Part shown: positions 1 through 8,601 of the stretch, one piece after another
Position numbering within the stretch: position 1 is the first letter of the stretch
How the letters are laid out: each line of letters begins with the position of its first letter
From: Zoogloea sp.
Lineage (GTDB): Bacteria > Pseudomonadota > Gammaproteobacteria > Burkholderiales > Rhodocyclaceae
NCBI RefSeq assembly: GCF_028689785.1
Contig: NZ_JAQVCN010000049.1
Span: forward strand, 1 to 36,230
Reading direction: 5' to 3'
Length of the DNA: 36,230 nucleotides
Notes under the pieces: generated by a model
What the model saw: only the letters and a program-made list of their open reading frames with translations
What the model was told of the DNA's origin: nothing
Databases searched by the model: none
Made by a program: the position numbers and the translations under genes

Positions 1-126
1 TTGGCGACTATGTTCTGGATTTCCGGCGGAAGGTTGAGGTGTTGGCGGATGGTTTTCGGATTCTCGACGATAAATCAGAGGCTTAAAGCAGAAACGGGGA
101 ATTTTTCATGATTCCCGGCCAACCCT
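1..126. other. Unrelated DNA abutting the broken 3' end of metE
   Basis: This stretch has no similarity to the missing metE 3' end in any frame. Its first 120 bases are about 49% GC by my count, clearly lower than the neighbouring genes. On the plus strand a frame open from position 3 runs into a TAA at 84-86 and could be the last 27 codons of a gene entering from the left, convergent with metE. On the minus strand another frame is open from about position 72 to the edge and could be the start of a gene leaving the window. I recognise neither peptide. The segment could be the end of a mobile element, but no terminal inverted repeat or target duplication can be judged from one side. Confidence 0.35.
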
Positions 127-2079
127 CATATGGGTGTGGATCTGGGTCTCGTCGCGAACGCCGTTGGCGGTGATGCGGAAGCTCTCCACTGCCCAGTCCA
201 GGTAGTCCTGCCACTGGCTCTTGCGCAGCGGAAGGCCTTCACGCAGCGCGGCTTCGTCGATCTGGATCACTTGGATGCCGGCCTTCTCCAGGTCCAGCAC
301 TTCCTGGCGGATGGCCAGCGCAAGTTGCTGGCACGATGCCGAACGCGGCTGGTCGTCGCGCACGAAAGACCAGTTGAGGATGGTTACCGGGCCGGTGAGC
401 ATGCCTTTCATCGGCTTGTCGGTGAGGGACTGGGCGTAGGTGATCCACTCGATGGTCATCGGGCGCGGACGGCTGATGTCGCCGAACAGGATGGGCGGCT
501 TCACGCAGCGGGAACCGTAGGACTGGACCCAGCCGAACTGGCTGAAGACGTAGCCGTCGAGCTGCTCGCCGAAGTACTCGACCATGTCGTTGCGCTCGGC
601 CTCCCCATGCACCAGCACGTCCAGGCCCAGGGCCTCCTGCTCGCGTACGCTGCGTTCGATCTCCCGGCGCATCGCTGCCTTGTAGCCGGCCGTATCCAGA
701 CGGCCCGCCTTGAAGTCGCTGCGTGCCTGGCGGATCTCCGCCGTTTGCGGAAACGAACCGATGGTGGTGGTGGGAAAAACGGGCAGTTTCAGCCATTCGG
801 CCTGCTTGGGAGCTCGCTTGTTGTAGCGGCTTTCGCGCATGCCCAGGTGGGTGTCGATACGCGCGACGGCGGCCTGGACGGCGGGATGGGTCACCCGCGA
901 CGAAGTGCGCCGGGCGGCGAGCGCTGCCTGATTGTCGGCAAGCGCATCACGGACAGCCTCGCGGCCCTCCCGCAATGCGGTGCCGAGCAGCTTCAACTCG
1001 TCGAGCTTCTGCAGTGCAAAAGCCAGCCAGGACTTCACTTCCGGATCCAGCTTGTCCTCGCTGGCCAGATCCACCGGCACGTGCAGCAAGGAGCATGAAG
1101 GGGCGATCCACAGGCGATCGCCCAGGCGCTGGGCAATGGGCTCCAGCCAGTCGAGCACTGCCGTGAGATCGGTCTTCCAGATGTTGCGGCCGTTGATCAC
1201 GCCCAGGGACAGCACCTTGCTGGAAGGCAGCAGGTTGAGGATGGGCCCCACGTCTTCACGCCCATTGATCGCGTCCACATGCAGCCCCGCTACCGGCAGA
1301 TTGGCGGCCAGGTACTGGTTCTCCTGAAGCTGACCGAAATAGGTCGCCAACAGCAGCTTGATCCGGCTGCTCTTGAGTTCGTGATAGGCGGTGTTGAAGG
1401 CGTGCCGCCAGTCCGCATCAAGTTCAGTGACCAGCAGCGGTTCGTCGATCTGCACCCATTCCACGCCCTGCTCCGCCAGAGTATCCAGCAGTTGGGCATA
1501 GACCGGGAGCAGGCGTGGCAGCAGCGCCAGCTTGTCGGAATCATCCTTGGCCTTGCCAATGGCCAGGTAAGTCACCGGGCCGATGATGACCGGTTTGGCC
1601 TTCACGCCCTGGGCCTTGGCTTCGGCGAGTTGTGCGAGCAGGCGCGAGGCATCGAGCTGGAACACGGTTTCTGCGGTGAATTCCGGGACGATGTAGTGGT
1701 AGTTGGTGTCGAACCACTTGGTCATCTCACCGGCGGCTACACCACCGCAGCAGCCGGCATGGACCTCCGCGGCCTGGGCTGAACGGCCGCGGGCCACGCG
1801 GAAGGTGTTGTCGAGCACATCCCCGTGAAATCCGCGCACCCGCTCGGGCAGGTTGCCCAGGGTGAAGCTCATGTCCAGCACCTGGTCGTAGTACGAAAAG
1901 TCGCCCACGGGGACCAGGTCGATACCGATCTGATCAGCCCAGTGGCGCTGGCGCAGTTGCGCGCCGAGTGCCTCCAGGGCGTCGCGGGAAGAATCCCCCT
2001 TCCAGTAGGACTCCAGCGCGAACTTCAGCTCGCGCCTGGCGCCGATGCGGGGATAGCCAAGAGTGTGGGTGGTGGTCAT
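106..2079 (-). pseudogene. metE: metE, cobalamin-independent methionine synthase, 3'-truncated
   Basis: MetE transfers a methyl group from methyltetrahydropteroyl-triglutamate to homocysteine without B12, in the cytoplasm. The N-terminal domain (HTLGYPRIG), the NTNYHY segment and the C-terminal barrel motifs [14 protein letters not shown] and [11 protein letters not shown] are all present and in frame. The family is about 750 residues; this frame stops after about 657. It follows the family up to IHTHM, then reads six unrelated residues to a TGA at 106-108. In E. coli MetE the zinc ligands are His641, Cys643, Glu665 and Cys726: only the first is kept here, the second is replaced by Arg and the other two are lost. 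I start it at the ATG at 2079, preceded by GGAG, not nine codons upstream. The long intact frame suggests a recent break. Activity is very unlikely. metR lies divergently upstream. Confidence 0.88.
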
Positions 2080-2156
2080 GTGTTGCTCCGGGATGCGATG
2101 AAGCACTGAATGGTAGGGAGCAGTTTTAATGAAGTAAAATGGTCTTATTTCAACAA

Positions 2157-2173
2157 TTCATGAATTTTTCTCA
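2157..2173. promoter_or_regulatory. Possible MetR operator between metE and metR
   Basis: The known MetR box is TGAA-N5-TTCA. At 2161-2173 the sequence reads TGAA-N5-CTCA, one mismatch, and it overlaps a TTCATGAA palindrome at 2157-2164. It sits 6-18 bases before the metR start, in the AT-rich divergent control region, the expected place for an autoregulated LysR-type operator. The match is short, so this is suggestive only. Confidence 0.35.
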
Positions 2174-2178
2174 CTAAA

Positions 2179-3081
2179 ATGCTGGAGCGAATTCACCTTG
2201 CCGTCATTCTTGAAGTAGAAAACCGGGGGTCCCTGACGGCCGCCGCCGACACTCTGTGCGTCACCCAGTCGGCCCTCAGCCACAGCATGAAGAAGCTGGA
2301 GCAGCAGCTTGGCACCGACATCTGGCGGCGTGAGGGACGCAGCCTGCGGCTTACCCAGGCCGGTCAGTACCTGCTTGCGGTCGCCAAGAGGGTGCTGCCG
2401 CAGCTCTCCCAAGCAGAGGAGCGCCTGCGCCAGTTCGCCCAGGGCGAACGCGGCACGCTGCGCATCGGCATGGAATGCCACCCCTGCTACCAGTGGCTGC
2501 TCAAGGTCGTCTCTCCCTATCTGGCAGCCTGGCCCGACGTGGATGTGGATGTGAAGCAGAAATTCCAGTTCGGCGGTATCGGCGCCCTTTTCGGCTACGA
2601 GATCGACCTGCTGGTGACGCCCGATCCGCTGCTCAAGCCGGGGCTCATCTTCGAGCCGGTGTTCGACTACGAACAGGTGCTGGTGGTCGCCCGGGACCAC
2701 CCCTTGGCCCAGGCGCCCCATGTCACGCCTGGGCAGATGGCGCAAGAAATCCTGATCACCTATCCGGTTGCGCCCGACCGGCTCGACATCTATACCTGCT
2801 TCCTCCAGCCGGCCGGTATCGCCCCCAGGCGCCACAAGACCATCGAGACCACCGACATCATGCTGCAAATGGTTGCCAGCCGACGGGGCGTGGCCGCCCT
2901 GCCCCGCTGGCTGGTCCTGGAGTACGCCAGTAAGGTGGATGTGGTCCCCGTCCGCCTGGGGCCCGACGGAATCTCCAAGCAGATTTTTCTTGGCGTGCGG
3001 GCAGCCGACGGCCCCATCGACTACCTCCAGGCCTTCATCGAACTGGCCCGCCAGCCGATGGCCGCCGCTGTCATGCCTTGA
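2179..3081 (+). CDS. metR: MetR, LysR-type activator of methionine genes
   Basis: MetR is the homocysteine-responsive LysR-type regulator that activates metE and other methionine genes. The 300-residue product has an N-terminal winged helix (residues 1-60, with GSLTAAADTL and TQSALSHSMKKLE) and a periplasmic-binding-protein-like effector domain. It shares MetR-specific stretches such as GMECHPCYQWL, FDYEQVLVVARDHPLA and LQPAGI with enteric MetR. It is divergent from metE, the classical arrangement, which supports the assignment. The start is the ATG at 2179; no strong ribosome-binding site is seen. The gene looks intact although its main target, metE, is broken, so it may now act on other targets or simply be left over. 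Confidence 0.9.
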   Translation: MLERIHLAVILEVENRGSLTAAADTLCVTQSALSHSMKKLEQQLGTDIWRREGRSLRLTQAGQYLLAVAKRVLPQLSQAEERLRQFAQGERGTLRIGMECHPCYQWLLKVVSPYLAAWPDVDVDVKQKFQFGGIGALFGYEIDLLVTPDPLLKPGLIFEPVFDYEQVLVVARDHPLAQAPHVTPGQMAQEILITYPVAPDRLDIYTCFLQPAGIAPRRHKTIETTDIMLQMVASRRGVAALPRWLVLEYASKVDVVPVRLGPDGISKQIFLGVRAADGPIDYLQAFIELARQPMAAAVMP

Positions 3082-3185
3082 CGCCTATCGGATAGAGCTG
3101 ATCTGCCTGGACGAGGTGAAGGACGGAACGCTGCGACAGTTCGACGAACGAAGAAAACGGCTGGGTGTGCCCGTTGTAGCTTCCT

Positions 3186-3722
3186 TCATGAAGGCGTTTT
3201 CATCACCCGCTTGGCTACTTCCAGTCGCCGCCACACGAAATAATCAGTGAGAGCCTTCCTGGATGATTGACGGGCCTGGTCCGGGTGAGCCTCCCATTCC
3301 ATCAGCGCCTGCCTGGCATCGAGATCGGCCGTCAGGAAGCCGGGGCCGAGGGCCAGATAGATCTTGTCCGTCACGCGCTGCAATAGATCCTGCACGAAGG
3401 GATTGCTCTCCCAGTCGTGATGAAAGGCCTCGAGATGCTCCGTGATCCTGAGCAGATCGGCCAGCTCGAACGCGCTGAACTCGGTGACCGTGCAGTGGTT
3501 GATGCGTCGATGCGCCACCGTGACCAGGCCGTCCCTGGCCAGCACCTTGATGGCTTCCCTGACCGGTGTTCGGCTGACGCCAAGCTCTCTTGCCACCGAT
3601 GTCTCGTCGATGGCAGTGCCCGGAGGTAGCTCGTGATTCAGGATCCGCCTGCGCAGGGAATCGGCAATGGCCTCAAAGAGTGCTTTCGGACGAGGAATGG
3701 ATTTGATCTGTAGCGCCGGCAT
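3186..3722 (-). CDS. GntR-family (FadR-like) transcriptional regulator, short C-terminal domain
   Basis: The predicted 178-residue protein has a clear N-terminal GntR winged helix (about residues 10-75; ILNHELPPGTAIDE and LGVSRTPVREAIKVLARDGLV). The C-terminal half resembles a helical FCD ligand domain but is about 40-50 residues shorter than usual, and I do not see the normal set of metal-binding histidines, so its ligand sensing is doubtful or altered. I start it at the ATG at 3722; the frame is open further upstream but that part looks non-coding. It follows prpB on the same strand after about 185 bases, so it may be the last gene of the prp operon or have its own promoter. A role in propionate control is an inference from position only. 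Confidence 0.75.
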   Translation of the reverse strand: MPALQIKSIPRPKALFEAIADSLRRRILNHELPPGTAIDETSVARELGVSRTPVREAIKVLARDGLVTVAHRRINHCTVTEFSAFELADLLRITEHLEAFHHDWESNPFVQDLLQRVTDKIYLALGPGFLTADLDARQALMEWEAHPDQARQSSRKALTDYFVWRRLEVAKRVMKTPS

Positions 3723-3744
3723 GCTCAATCCCAATACAAGTACC

Positions 3745-3783
3745 CTCCCCTTCCGAAGGGCTGATCCGCTTGGGAAGGGGGAG
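3745..3783. repeat. Inverted repeat upstream of the GntR gene
   Basis: Arms CTCCCCTTCC (3745-3754) and GGAAGGGGGAG (3773-3783) pair with one bulged G. It lies 23-61 bases before the GntR start. There is no T-run on either strand, so it is not a standard intrinsic terminator; it could be a leader hairpin or an operator. Confidence 0.45.
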
Positions 3784-3869
3784 TAAAAGAGCCGCACGAA
3801 CCCAGGCCCTGGAGAGACCCGCTTGGGAGAGAATGAACTGGTTCGGCGGCGAAACCGTGGATCGATGTG

Positions 3870-3901
3870 CGGATTGCCAGGCTCGACTACCCGGCAATCC
3901 G
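3870..3901. repeat. Inverted repeat just after the prpB stop, possible terminator stem
   Basis: Arms CGGATTGCC (3870-3878) and GGCAATCCG (3893-3901) are perfect 9-base complements around a 14-base loop, 7 bases beyond the prpB stop codon. No T-run follows on the minus strand. It could stabilise or partly end the prp transcript before the GntR gene. Confidence 0.45.
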
Positions 3902-3907
3902 CTGCGA

Positions 3908-4768
3908 TCAGATGTAGCGTTTTTCGAGCACGTCCCAGTCCGGCTTGCCCACCAGGCGCTGGCGTTCTGCAAAGGGTGTGACCAGACCGCCGGACTCCAG
4001 GATTTCCCTTTCGTCCCGCAGCACGCCTAGGGCCTTCTGCATGCCCATCACCGCGCCCTGCAGTGCGGCATTGGCGTAGAGGACGATGCCGAAGCCAAGC
4101 TCGCCGAGCTCCGTGGCGTTGAAGATCGGTGTCTTGCCGCCAATGACCATGTTCATCAGCTGTGGGGTGGCGAGGCGCTGCGGGAGGGCCCGGATCTCTT
4201 CGGCCGTGGTGACCGCCTCGACGAACAGGATGTCGGCGCCGGCCTCCGCAAAAAGTTGGGCTCGCTCGACCGCCGCCTCAAAGCCGTGAACCGCCGCGGC
4301 GTCGGTGCGGGCCATGATTAGAAAGTCCGGATCACGGCGCGCATCCACGGCGGCCTTGATCTTGCTCACCGCCTCTTCGGTGGAGATCACGTCCTTGCCG
4401 GCAAAGTGCCCACAGCGTTTGGGCGCCACCTGGTCTTCGAGCTGAATGCAATCGGCTCCGGCACGCTCCAGGGTGCGCACCGTGTGATACACGTTGAGGG
4501 CGTTGCCAAAGCCGGTATCGGCATCCACCAGCAGCGGCAGCTCGACGGCATCGCGGATGCGCGCGGTATGGTCGGCAATTTCGGCCAGGCCCATGAAGCC
4601 CTGGTCGGGCATGCCGAACCACATGTTGGTCACGCCGGCACCGGTGATGTAAAGGGCTTCGAAGCCCAGGTCGGCGATGACGCGCGCCGAGAGGGCGTTG
4701 AAGGCTCCGGGGACGATGACACCACGCTTGGCGGCCACCAGTTCCTTGAGTTTCTTGCGGGAAGACAT
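3908..4768 (-). CDS. prpB: PrpB-type 2-methylisocitrate lyase (isocitrate lyase/PEP mutase family)
   Basis: By context this enzyme cleaves 2-methylisocitrate to pyruvate and succinate, the last step of the methylcitrate cycle. It has the family's TIM-barrel motifs: PGAFNALSAR, LLVDADTGFG with metal-binding acidic residues, the IQLEDQ stretch and the catalytic loop KRCGH, then IMARTDA. Several segments (PGAFNALSARV, MPDQGF, GNALNVYHTVRTLE) look more like the 2,3-dimethylmalate lyase/oxaloacetate decarboxylase branch than enteric PrpB, so substrate identity rests mainly on the operon. I chose the ATG at 4768, with AAGGA seven bases upstream; a TTG at 4786 overlapping the prpF stop is the alternative. 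It follows prpF after 14 bases. Confidence 0.8.
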   Translation of the reverse strand: MSSRKKLKELVAAKRGVIVPGAFNALSARVIADLGFEALYITGAGVTNMWFGMPDQGFMGLAEIADHTARIRDAVELPLLVDADTGFGNALNVYHTVRTLERAGADCIQLEDQVAPKRCGHFAGKDVISTEEAVSKIKAAVDARRDPDFLIMARTDAAAVHGFEAAVERAQLFAEAGADILFVEAVTTAEEIRALPQRLATPQLMNMVIGGKTPIFNATELGELGFGIVLYANAALQGAVMGMQKALGVLRDEREILESGGLVTPFAERQRLVGKPDWDVLEKRYI

Positions 4769-4782
4769 ATTGAAATCCTTGC

Positions 4783-5970
4783 TCAAAATGCGTCGCCGGG
4801 CACGCGGACCCAGCCTTCCATCAGAATCCGCGCACTGCGGCTCATGATGGCTTTGGTTACTGTCCAGGTGCCGTCCACCAGACGGGCTTCGGCGCCCACG
4901 CGCAGGGTGCCGGAGGGGTGACCGAAGCGCACTGCGGTGCGCTCGCCCCCGCCGGCCGCCAGATTGACCAGGGTGCCGGGGATGGCCGCTGCGGTGCCGA
5001 TGGCGACCGCCGCCGTGCCCATCATGGCGTGATGCAGCTTGCCCATCGACAGGGCACGCACCAGCAGGTCCACCTCGTTGGCCCTGATCGGCCTGCCCGA
5101 TGAGGCGATGTAGTCCCTAGGGGGAGCGACGAAGGCGATCTTGGGGGTGTGCTGGCGGGTGGCGGCCTCTTCGGGGGTTTTTATCAGGCCCATGCGCAGG
5201 GCGCCGGCCACGCGGATCGCCTCGAAGCGCGCTAGGGCAGCCGGGTCACCGTTGATGGCTTCGCGCAGCTCGGTGCCGGTGTAGCCGATCTCGGCGGCAT
5301 TGACGAACACAGTAGGAATGCCGGCGGAGATCATCGTTGCCTTGATGCAGCCGACGCCCGGCACCTCCAGGTCATCGACTGGTCTGCCGGTGGGAAACAG
5401 GGCCCCGCCCTCCTCCCCATCATCCGACGGTTCGACGAATTCCAGCACGATCTCGGCAGCCGGAAAACTCACACCGTCGAGTTCGAAATCACCTGTTTCC
5501 TGGACCTGCCCTGCCCTCACCGGCACGTGGGCGATGATGGTCTTGCCGATGTTGGCCTGCCAGATTTTCACCACACAGATACCGTCGTGGGGGATGCGCG
5601 CCGGATCCATCAGCCCGGCATGGAGGGCGAAGGCGCCGGCGGCGGTGGACAGGTTGCCGCAGTTGCCGCTCCAGTCCACAAAGTCCTTGTCGATGGAGAC
5701 CTGCCCATAGAGGTAGTCCACATCGTGATCCGGCCGGGTGCTGTGGGACAGGATCACGCACTTGCTGGTGCTTGAGGTGGCTCCGCCCATGCCGTCGATA
5801 TGGGTGGCATAGGGGTCGGGGCTGCCGATCACGCGTTGGAACAAGCGGTCACGGGCCTGGCCCGGTACGCGACAGGATTCCGGCAGGTCGTCCAACCGGA
5901 AGAACACCCCCTTGCTGGTGCCGCCGCGCATGTAGGTGGCAGGAATGCGGATCTGGGGAGCTGTACTCAT
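4783..5970 (-). CDS. prpF: PrpF, 2-methylaconitate cis-trans isomerase
   Basis: PrpF isomerises the 2-methylaconitate formed by AcnD so that aconitase can hydrate it to 2-methylisocitrate. The 395-residue length fits the family. The N-terminal RGGTSKGVFF signature is present, as are SKCVI and SGNCGNLSTAAGAFAL in the first half and the matching half-domain later (MMGTAAVAIGTAAA), as expected for the two-lobed diaminopimelate-epimerase-like fold. The ATG at 5968-5970 shares one base with the acnD stop (TGATG), so translation is likely coupled. AcnD and PrpF normally occur together in place of PrpD, and no prpD is seen here. Confidence 0.93.
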   Translation of the reverse strand: MSTAPQIRIPATYMRGGTSKGVFFRLDDLPESCRVPGQARDRLFQRVIGSPDPYATHIDGMGGATSSTSKCVILSHSTRPDHDVDYLYGQVSIDKDFVDWSGNCGNLSTAAGAFALHAGLMDPARIPHDGICVVKIWQANIGKTIIAHVPVRAGQVQETGDFELDGVSFPAAEIVLEFVEPSDDGEEGGALFPTGRPVDDLEVPGVGCIKATMISAGIPTVFVNAAEIGYTGTELREAINGDPAALARFEAIRVAGALRMGLIKTPEEAATRQHTPKIAFVAPPRDYIASSGRPIRANEVDLLVRALSMGKLHHAMMGTAAVAIGTAAAIPGTLVNLAAGGGERTAVRFGHPSGTLRVGAEARLVDGTWTVTKAIMSRSARILMEGWVRVPGDAF

Positions 5971-8594
5971 CAGGCGGTTTCCTTTGCGGTGGCCAGGAAG
6001 TCCTGGGCGAAACGTTGCAGGACGCCACCGGCTTCGTAGATCGAGACTTCTTCAGCCGTGTCCAGCCGGCAGGTGACCGGCAGTTCGATGGTCTGCCCGT
6101 TCCGGCGGTGGATCACCAGGGTCAGGTCGGTGCGCGGCTGGCGCACGCCGATCACATCATAGGTTTCGGTGCCATCCAGGCCCAGCGTGAGGCGGGTGGT
6201 GCCGGGTTTGAACTCCAGGGGCAGCACCCCCATGCCCACCAGATTGGTCCGGTGAATGCGTTCGAAGCCTTCGGCGACGATGGCTTCCACCCCGGCCAGG
6301 CGCACGCCCTTGGCGGCCCAGTCCCGGGACGAGCCCTGGCCATAGTCGGCTCCGGCAACGATGATCAGGGGCTGCAGACGCAGCATGTAGGTTTCAATGG
6401 CTTCCCACATGCGCATCACCTGCCCTTCCGGCTCCACCCGGGCCAGCGAGCCCGCGCGGACGCTGCCATCGGCGTTGCGCACCATCTCGTTCCTGAGGGT
6501 CGGGTTGGCAAAGGTGGCACGCTGGGCGGTCATGTGATCGCCCCGATGGGTGGCGTAGGAGTTGAAGTCTTCCTCCGGCAGGCCCATCTTCGCCAGATAT
6601 TCGCCAGCCGCCGAATCGGGAAGGATGGCGTTGGAGGGCGACAGATGGTCGGTGGTGATGTTGTCCGGCAGGATGGCCAGGGGCCGCATGCCTCGCAGGG
6701 TCCGCTCGGCAGCCAGCATGCCCTCCCAGTAGGGCGGACGGCGGATGTAGGTAGACCGGGGGCGCCAGGCGTAGAGGGGGCTGATGGCGCTGCCCTCATC
6801 CCGGCGGGGGGCGAACATCGGCTCGTAGATCTGGCGGAACTGCTCGGGCTTGACGGCGCGGGCGACGATGGCGTCGATCTCTTCGTCGGACGGCCACAGA
6901 TCCTTCAGGCGGATCTCTTTTCCGTCGACCGTGGCCAGCACGTCCTGCTCGATGTCGAAACGCACCGTGCCGGCAATAGCGTAGGCCACCACCAGGGGGG
7001 GCGAGGCCAGGAAGGCCTGCTTGGCATAGGGGTGGATGCGCCCGTCGAAGTTGCGGTTACCGGAGAGCACAGCGGTGGCGTAGAGGTCGCGCTCGATGAT
7101 CTCCTGCTGGATCGCCGGGTCCAGGGCGCCGGACATGCCGTTGCAGGTGGTGCAGGCGTAGCCGACGATGCCGAAGCCGAGCTTTTCGAGCTCGGAGAGC
7201 AAGCCCGCCTCTTCAAGATACAGCTTGGCTACCCTGGAGCCCGGTGCAAACGAAGTCTTGACCCAGGGCTTGCGGAGCAGCCCCAGGGCGTTGGCCTTGC
7301 GGGCCAGCAGGCCGGCGGCCACCACGTTGCGGGGGTTGGAGGTGTTGGTGCAGCTGGTGATCGCGGCGATGATCACTGCGCCATCGGGCAGCAGGCCCTC
7401 ATATTCTTCTGCCCGAGCCATTTCCAGCTTGACCGGGCCGGCGATGCCACGCTTCGTCAGAGCCGAGGTCGGCAGGCGCTTGTGGGGGTTGGACGGGCCG
7501 GCCATGTTGCGTACCACCGTCGTCAGGTCAAACTCCAGCACCCGCTCGTACTGCGCCGTTTCAAGGGCGTCCGCCCACAGACCGGTGGTTTTCGCGTACA
7601 CCTCGACCAGTGCGACCTGCTCGGGCGCGCGACCGGTGAGCTTCAGATAGTCGATGGTCTGGGCATCAATGTAGAACATGGCGGCGGTGGCGCCGTACTC
7701 CGGGCACATGTTGGAGATGGTGGCCCGATCACCGATGGACAGGCTGTCGGCCCCTTCGCCGAAAAACTCCACCCATGCACCGACAACCCGCTCCTGGCGC
7801 AGAAACTCGGTGAGCGCCAGCACGATGTCGGTGGCGGTGATGCCAGGCTGACGGGTGCCCGTCAGCCTGACGCCGACAATGTCGGGCAGGCGCATCATCG
7901 AGGCCCGGCCCAGCATCACGGTCTCGGCTTCGAGCCCCCCCACGCCGATGGCGATGACACCCAGGGCGTCCACATGGGGCGTATGGCTGTCAGTACCCAC
8001 ACAGGTGTCGGGAAAGGCGACCCCGTCGCGAACCTGGATCACCGGTGACATCTTCTCCAGGTTGATCTGGTGCATGATCCCGTTGCCCGCCGGGATCACA
8101 TCCACATTCTTGAAGGCGCGCTTGGTCCATTCGATGAAATGGAAGCGGTCCTCATTGCGACGATCTTCCACCGCCCGGTTCTTGGCAAAGGCGTCCGGAT
8201 CGAAGCCGCCATATTCCACTGCCAGGGAGTGATCGACGATGAGCTGGGTGGGCACCACAGGATTGACCTTGGCCGGATCGCCGCCCTGGTCGGCAATGGC
8301 GTCGCGCAGGCCGGCCAGGTCCACCAGCGCGGTCTGGCCAAGAATGTCGTGGCAGACCACGCGGGCGGGATACCAGGGGAAGTCAAGATCACGCCTGCGC
8401 TCGACGATCTGTGTCAACGCGTCGGTAAGCCGCGTCGGATCGCAGCGGCGCACCAGCTGCTCGGCCAGCACACGAGACACATAGGGCAGGCCGGCATAGG
8501 CGCCCGGCCGGATGGCATCAACTGCAGCCCGGGTGTCGAAGTAGTCGATACGGGTACCGGGGAGCGGCTTGCGAAATTGGCTGTTCATATTCAT
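5970..8594 (-). CDS. acnD: AcnD, Fe/S-dependent 2-methylcitrate dehydratase
   Basis: AcnD dehydrates 2-methylcitrate to 2-methylaconitate with a [4Fe-4S] cluster. The 874-residue protein has the aconitase A architecture: GTDSHTPHVDALGV near residue 195, ITSCTNTSNP with the first cluster cysteine, GYACTTCNGMSG with the other two, and the swivelling C-terminal domain containing GADYGQGSSRDWAAKG. It lies between prpC and prpF, which separates AcnD from housekeeping aconitase. The ATG at 8594 is preceded by AGAGG inside the end of prpC; a second ATG at 8588 is possible. The gap to prpC is 7 bases, so the genes are co-transcribed. High-GC coding bias makes long open frames on the opposite strand that I do not believe. 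Confidence 0.93.
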   Translation of the reverse strand: MNMNSQFRKPLPGTRIDYFDTRAAVDAIRPGAYAGLPYVSRVLAEQLVRRCDPTRLTDALTQIVERRRDLDFPWYPARVVCHDILGQTALVDLAGLRDAIADQGGDPAKVNPVVPTQLIVDHSLAVEYGGFDPDAFAKNRAVEDRRNEDRFHFIEWTKRAFKNVDVIPAGNGIMHQINLEKMSPVIQVRDGVAFPDTCVGTDSHTPHVDALGVIAIGVGGLEAETVMLGRASMMRLPDIVGVRLTGTRQPGITATDIVLALTEFLRQERVVGAWVEFFGEGADSLSIGDRATISNMCPEYGATAAMFYIDAQTIDYLKLTGRAPEQVALVEVYAKTTGLWADALETAQYERVLEFDLTTVVRNMAGPSNPHKRLPTSALTKRGIAGPVKLEMARAEEYEGLLPDGAVIIAAITSCTNTSNPRNVVAAGLLARKANALGLLRKPWVKTSFAPGSRVAKLYLEEAGLLSELEKLGFGIVGYACTTCNGMSGALDPAIQQEIIERDLYATAVLSGNRNFDGRIHPYAKQAFLASPPLVVAYAIAGTVRFDIEQDVLATVDGKEIRLKDLWPSDEEIDAIVARAVKPEQFRQIYEPMFAPRRDEGSAISPLYAWRPRSTYIRRPPYWEGMLAAERTLRGMRPLAILPDNITTDHLSPSNAILPDSAAGEYLAKMGLPEEDFNSYATHRGDHMTAQRATFANPTLRNEMVRNADGSVRAGSLARVEPEGQVMRMWEAIETYMLRLQPLIIVAGADYGQGSSRDWAAKGVRLAGVEAIVAEGFERIHRTNLVGMGVLPLEFKPGTTRLTLGLDGTETYDVIGVRQPRTDLTLVIHRRNGQTIELPVTCRLDTAEEVSIYEAGGVLQRFAQDFLATAKETA

Positions 8595-8601
8595 CGACCT
8601 C

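Noticed and set aside
3183-3194. CCTTCATGAAGG perfect palindrome at the end of the GntR gene
   Set aside because: Twelve bases without a T-run or known operator logic; it lies in and beside the stop codon and may be chance.
5772-8048. Long open frame on the plus strand, opposite acnD
   Set aside because: It mirrors the high-GC codon bias of acnD, its translation is rich in Gly, His, Gln and Val without domain pattern, and acnD is unmistakable on the other strand.
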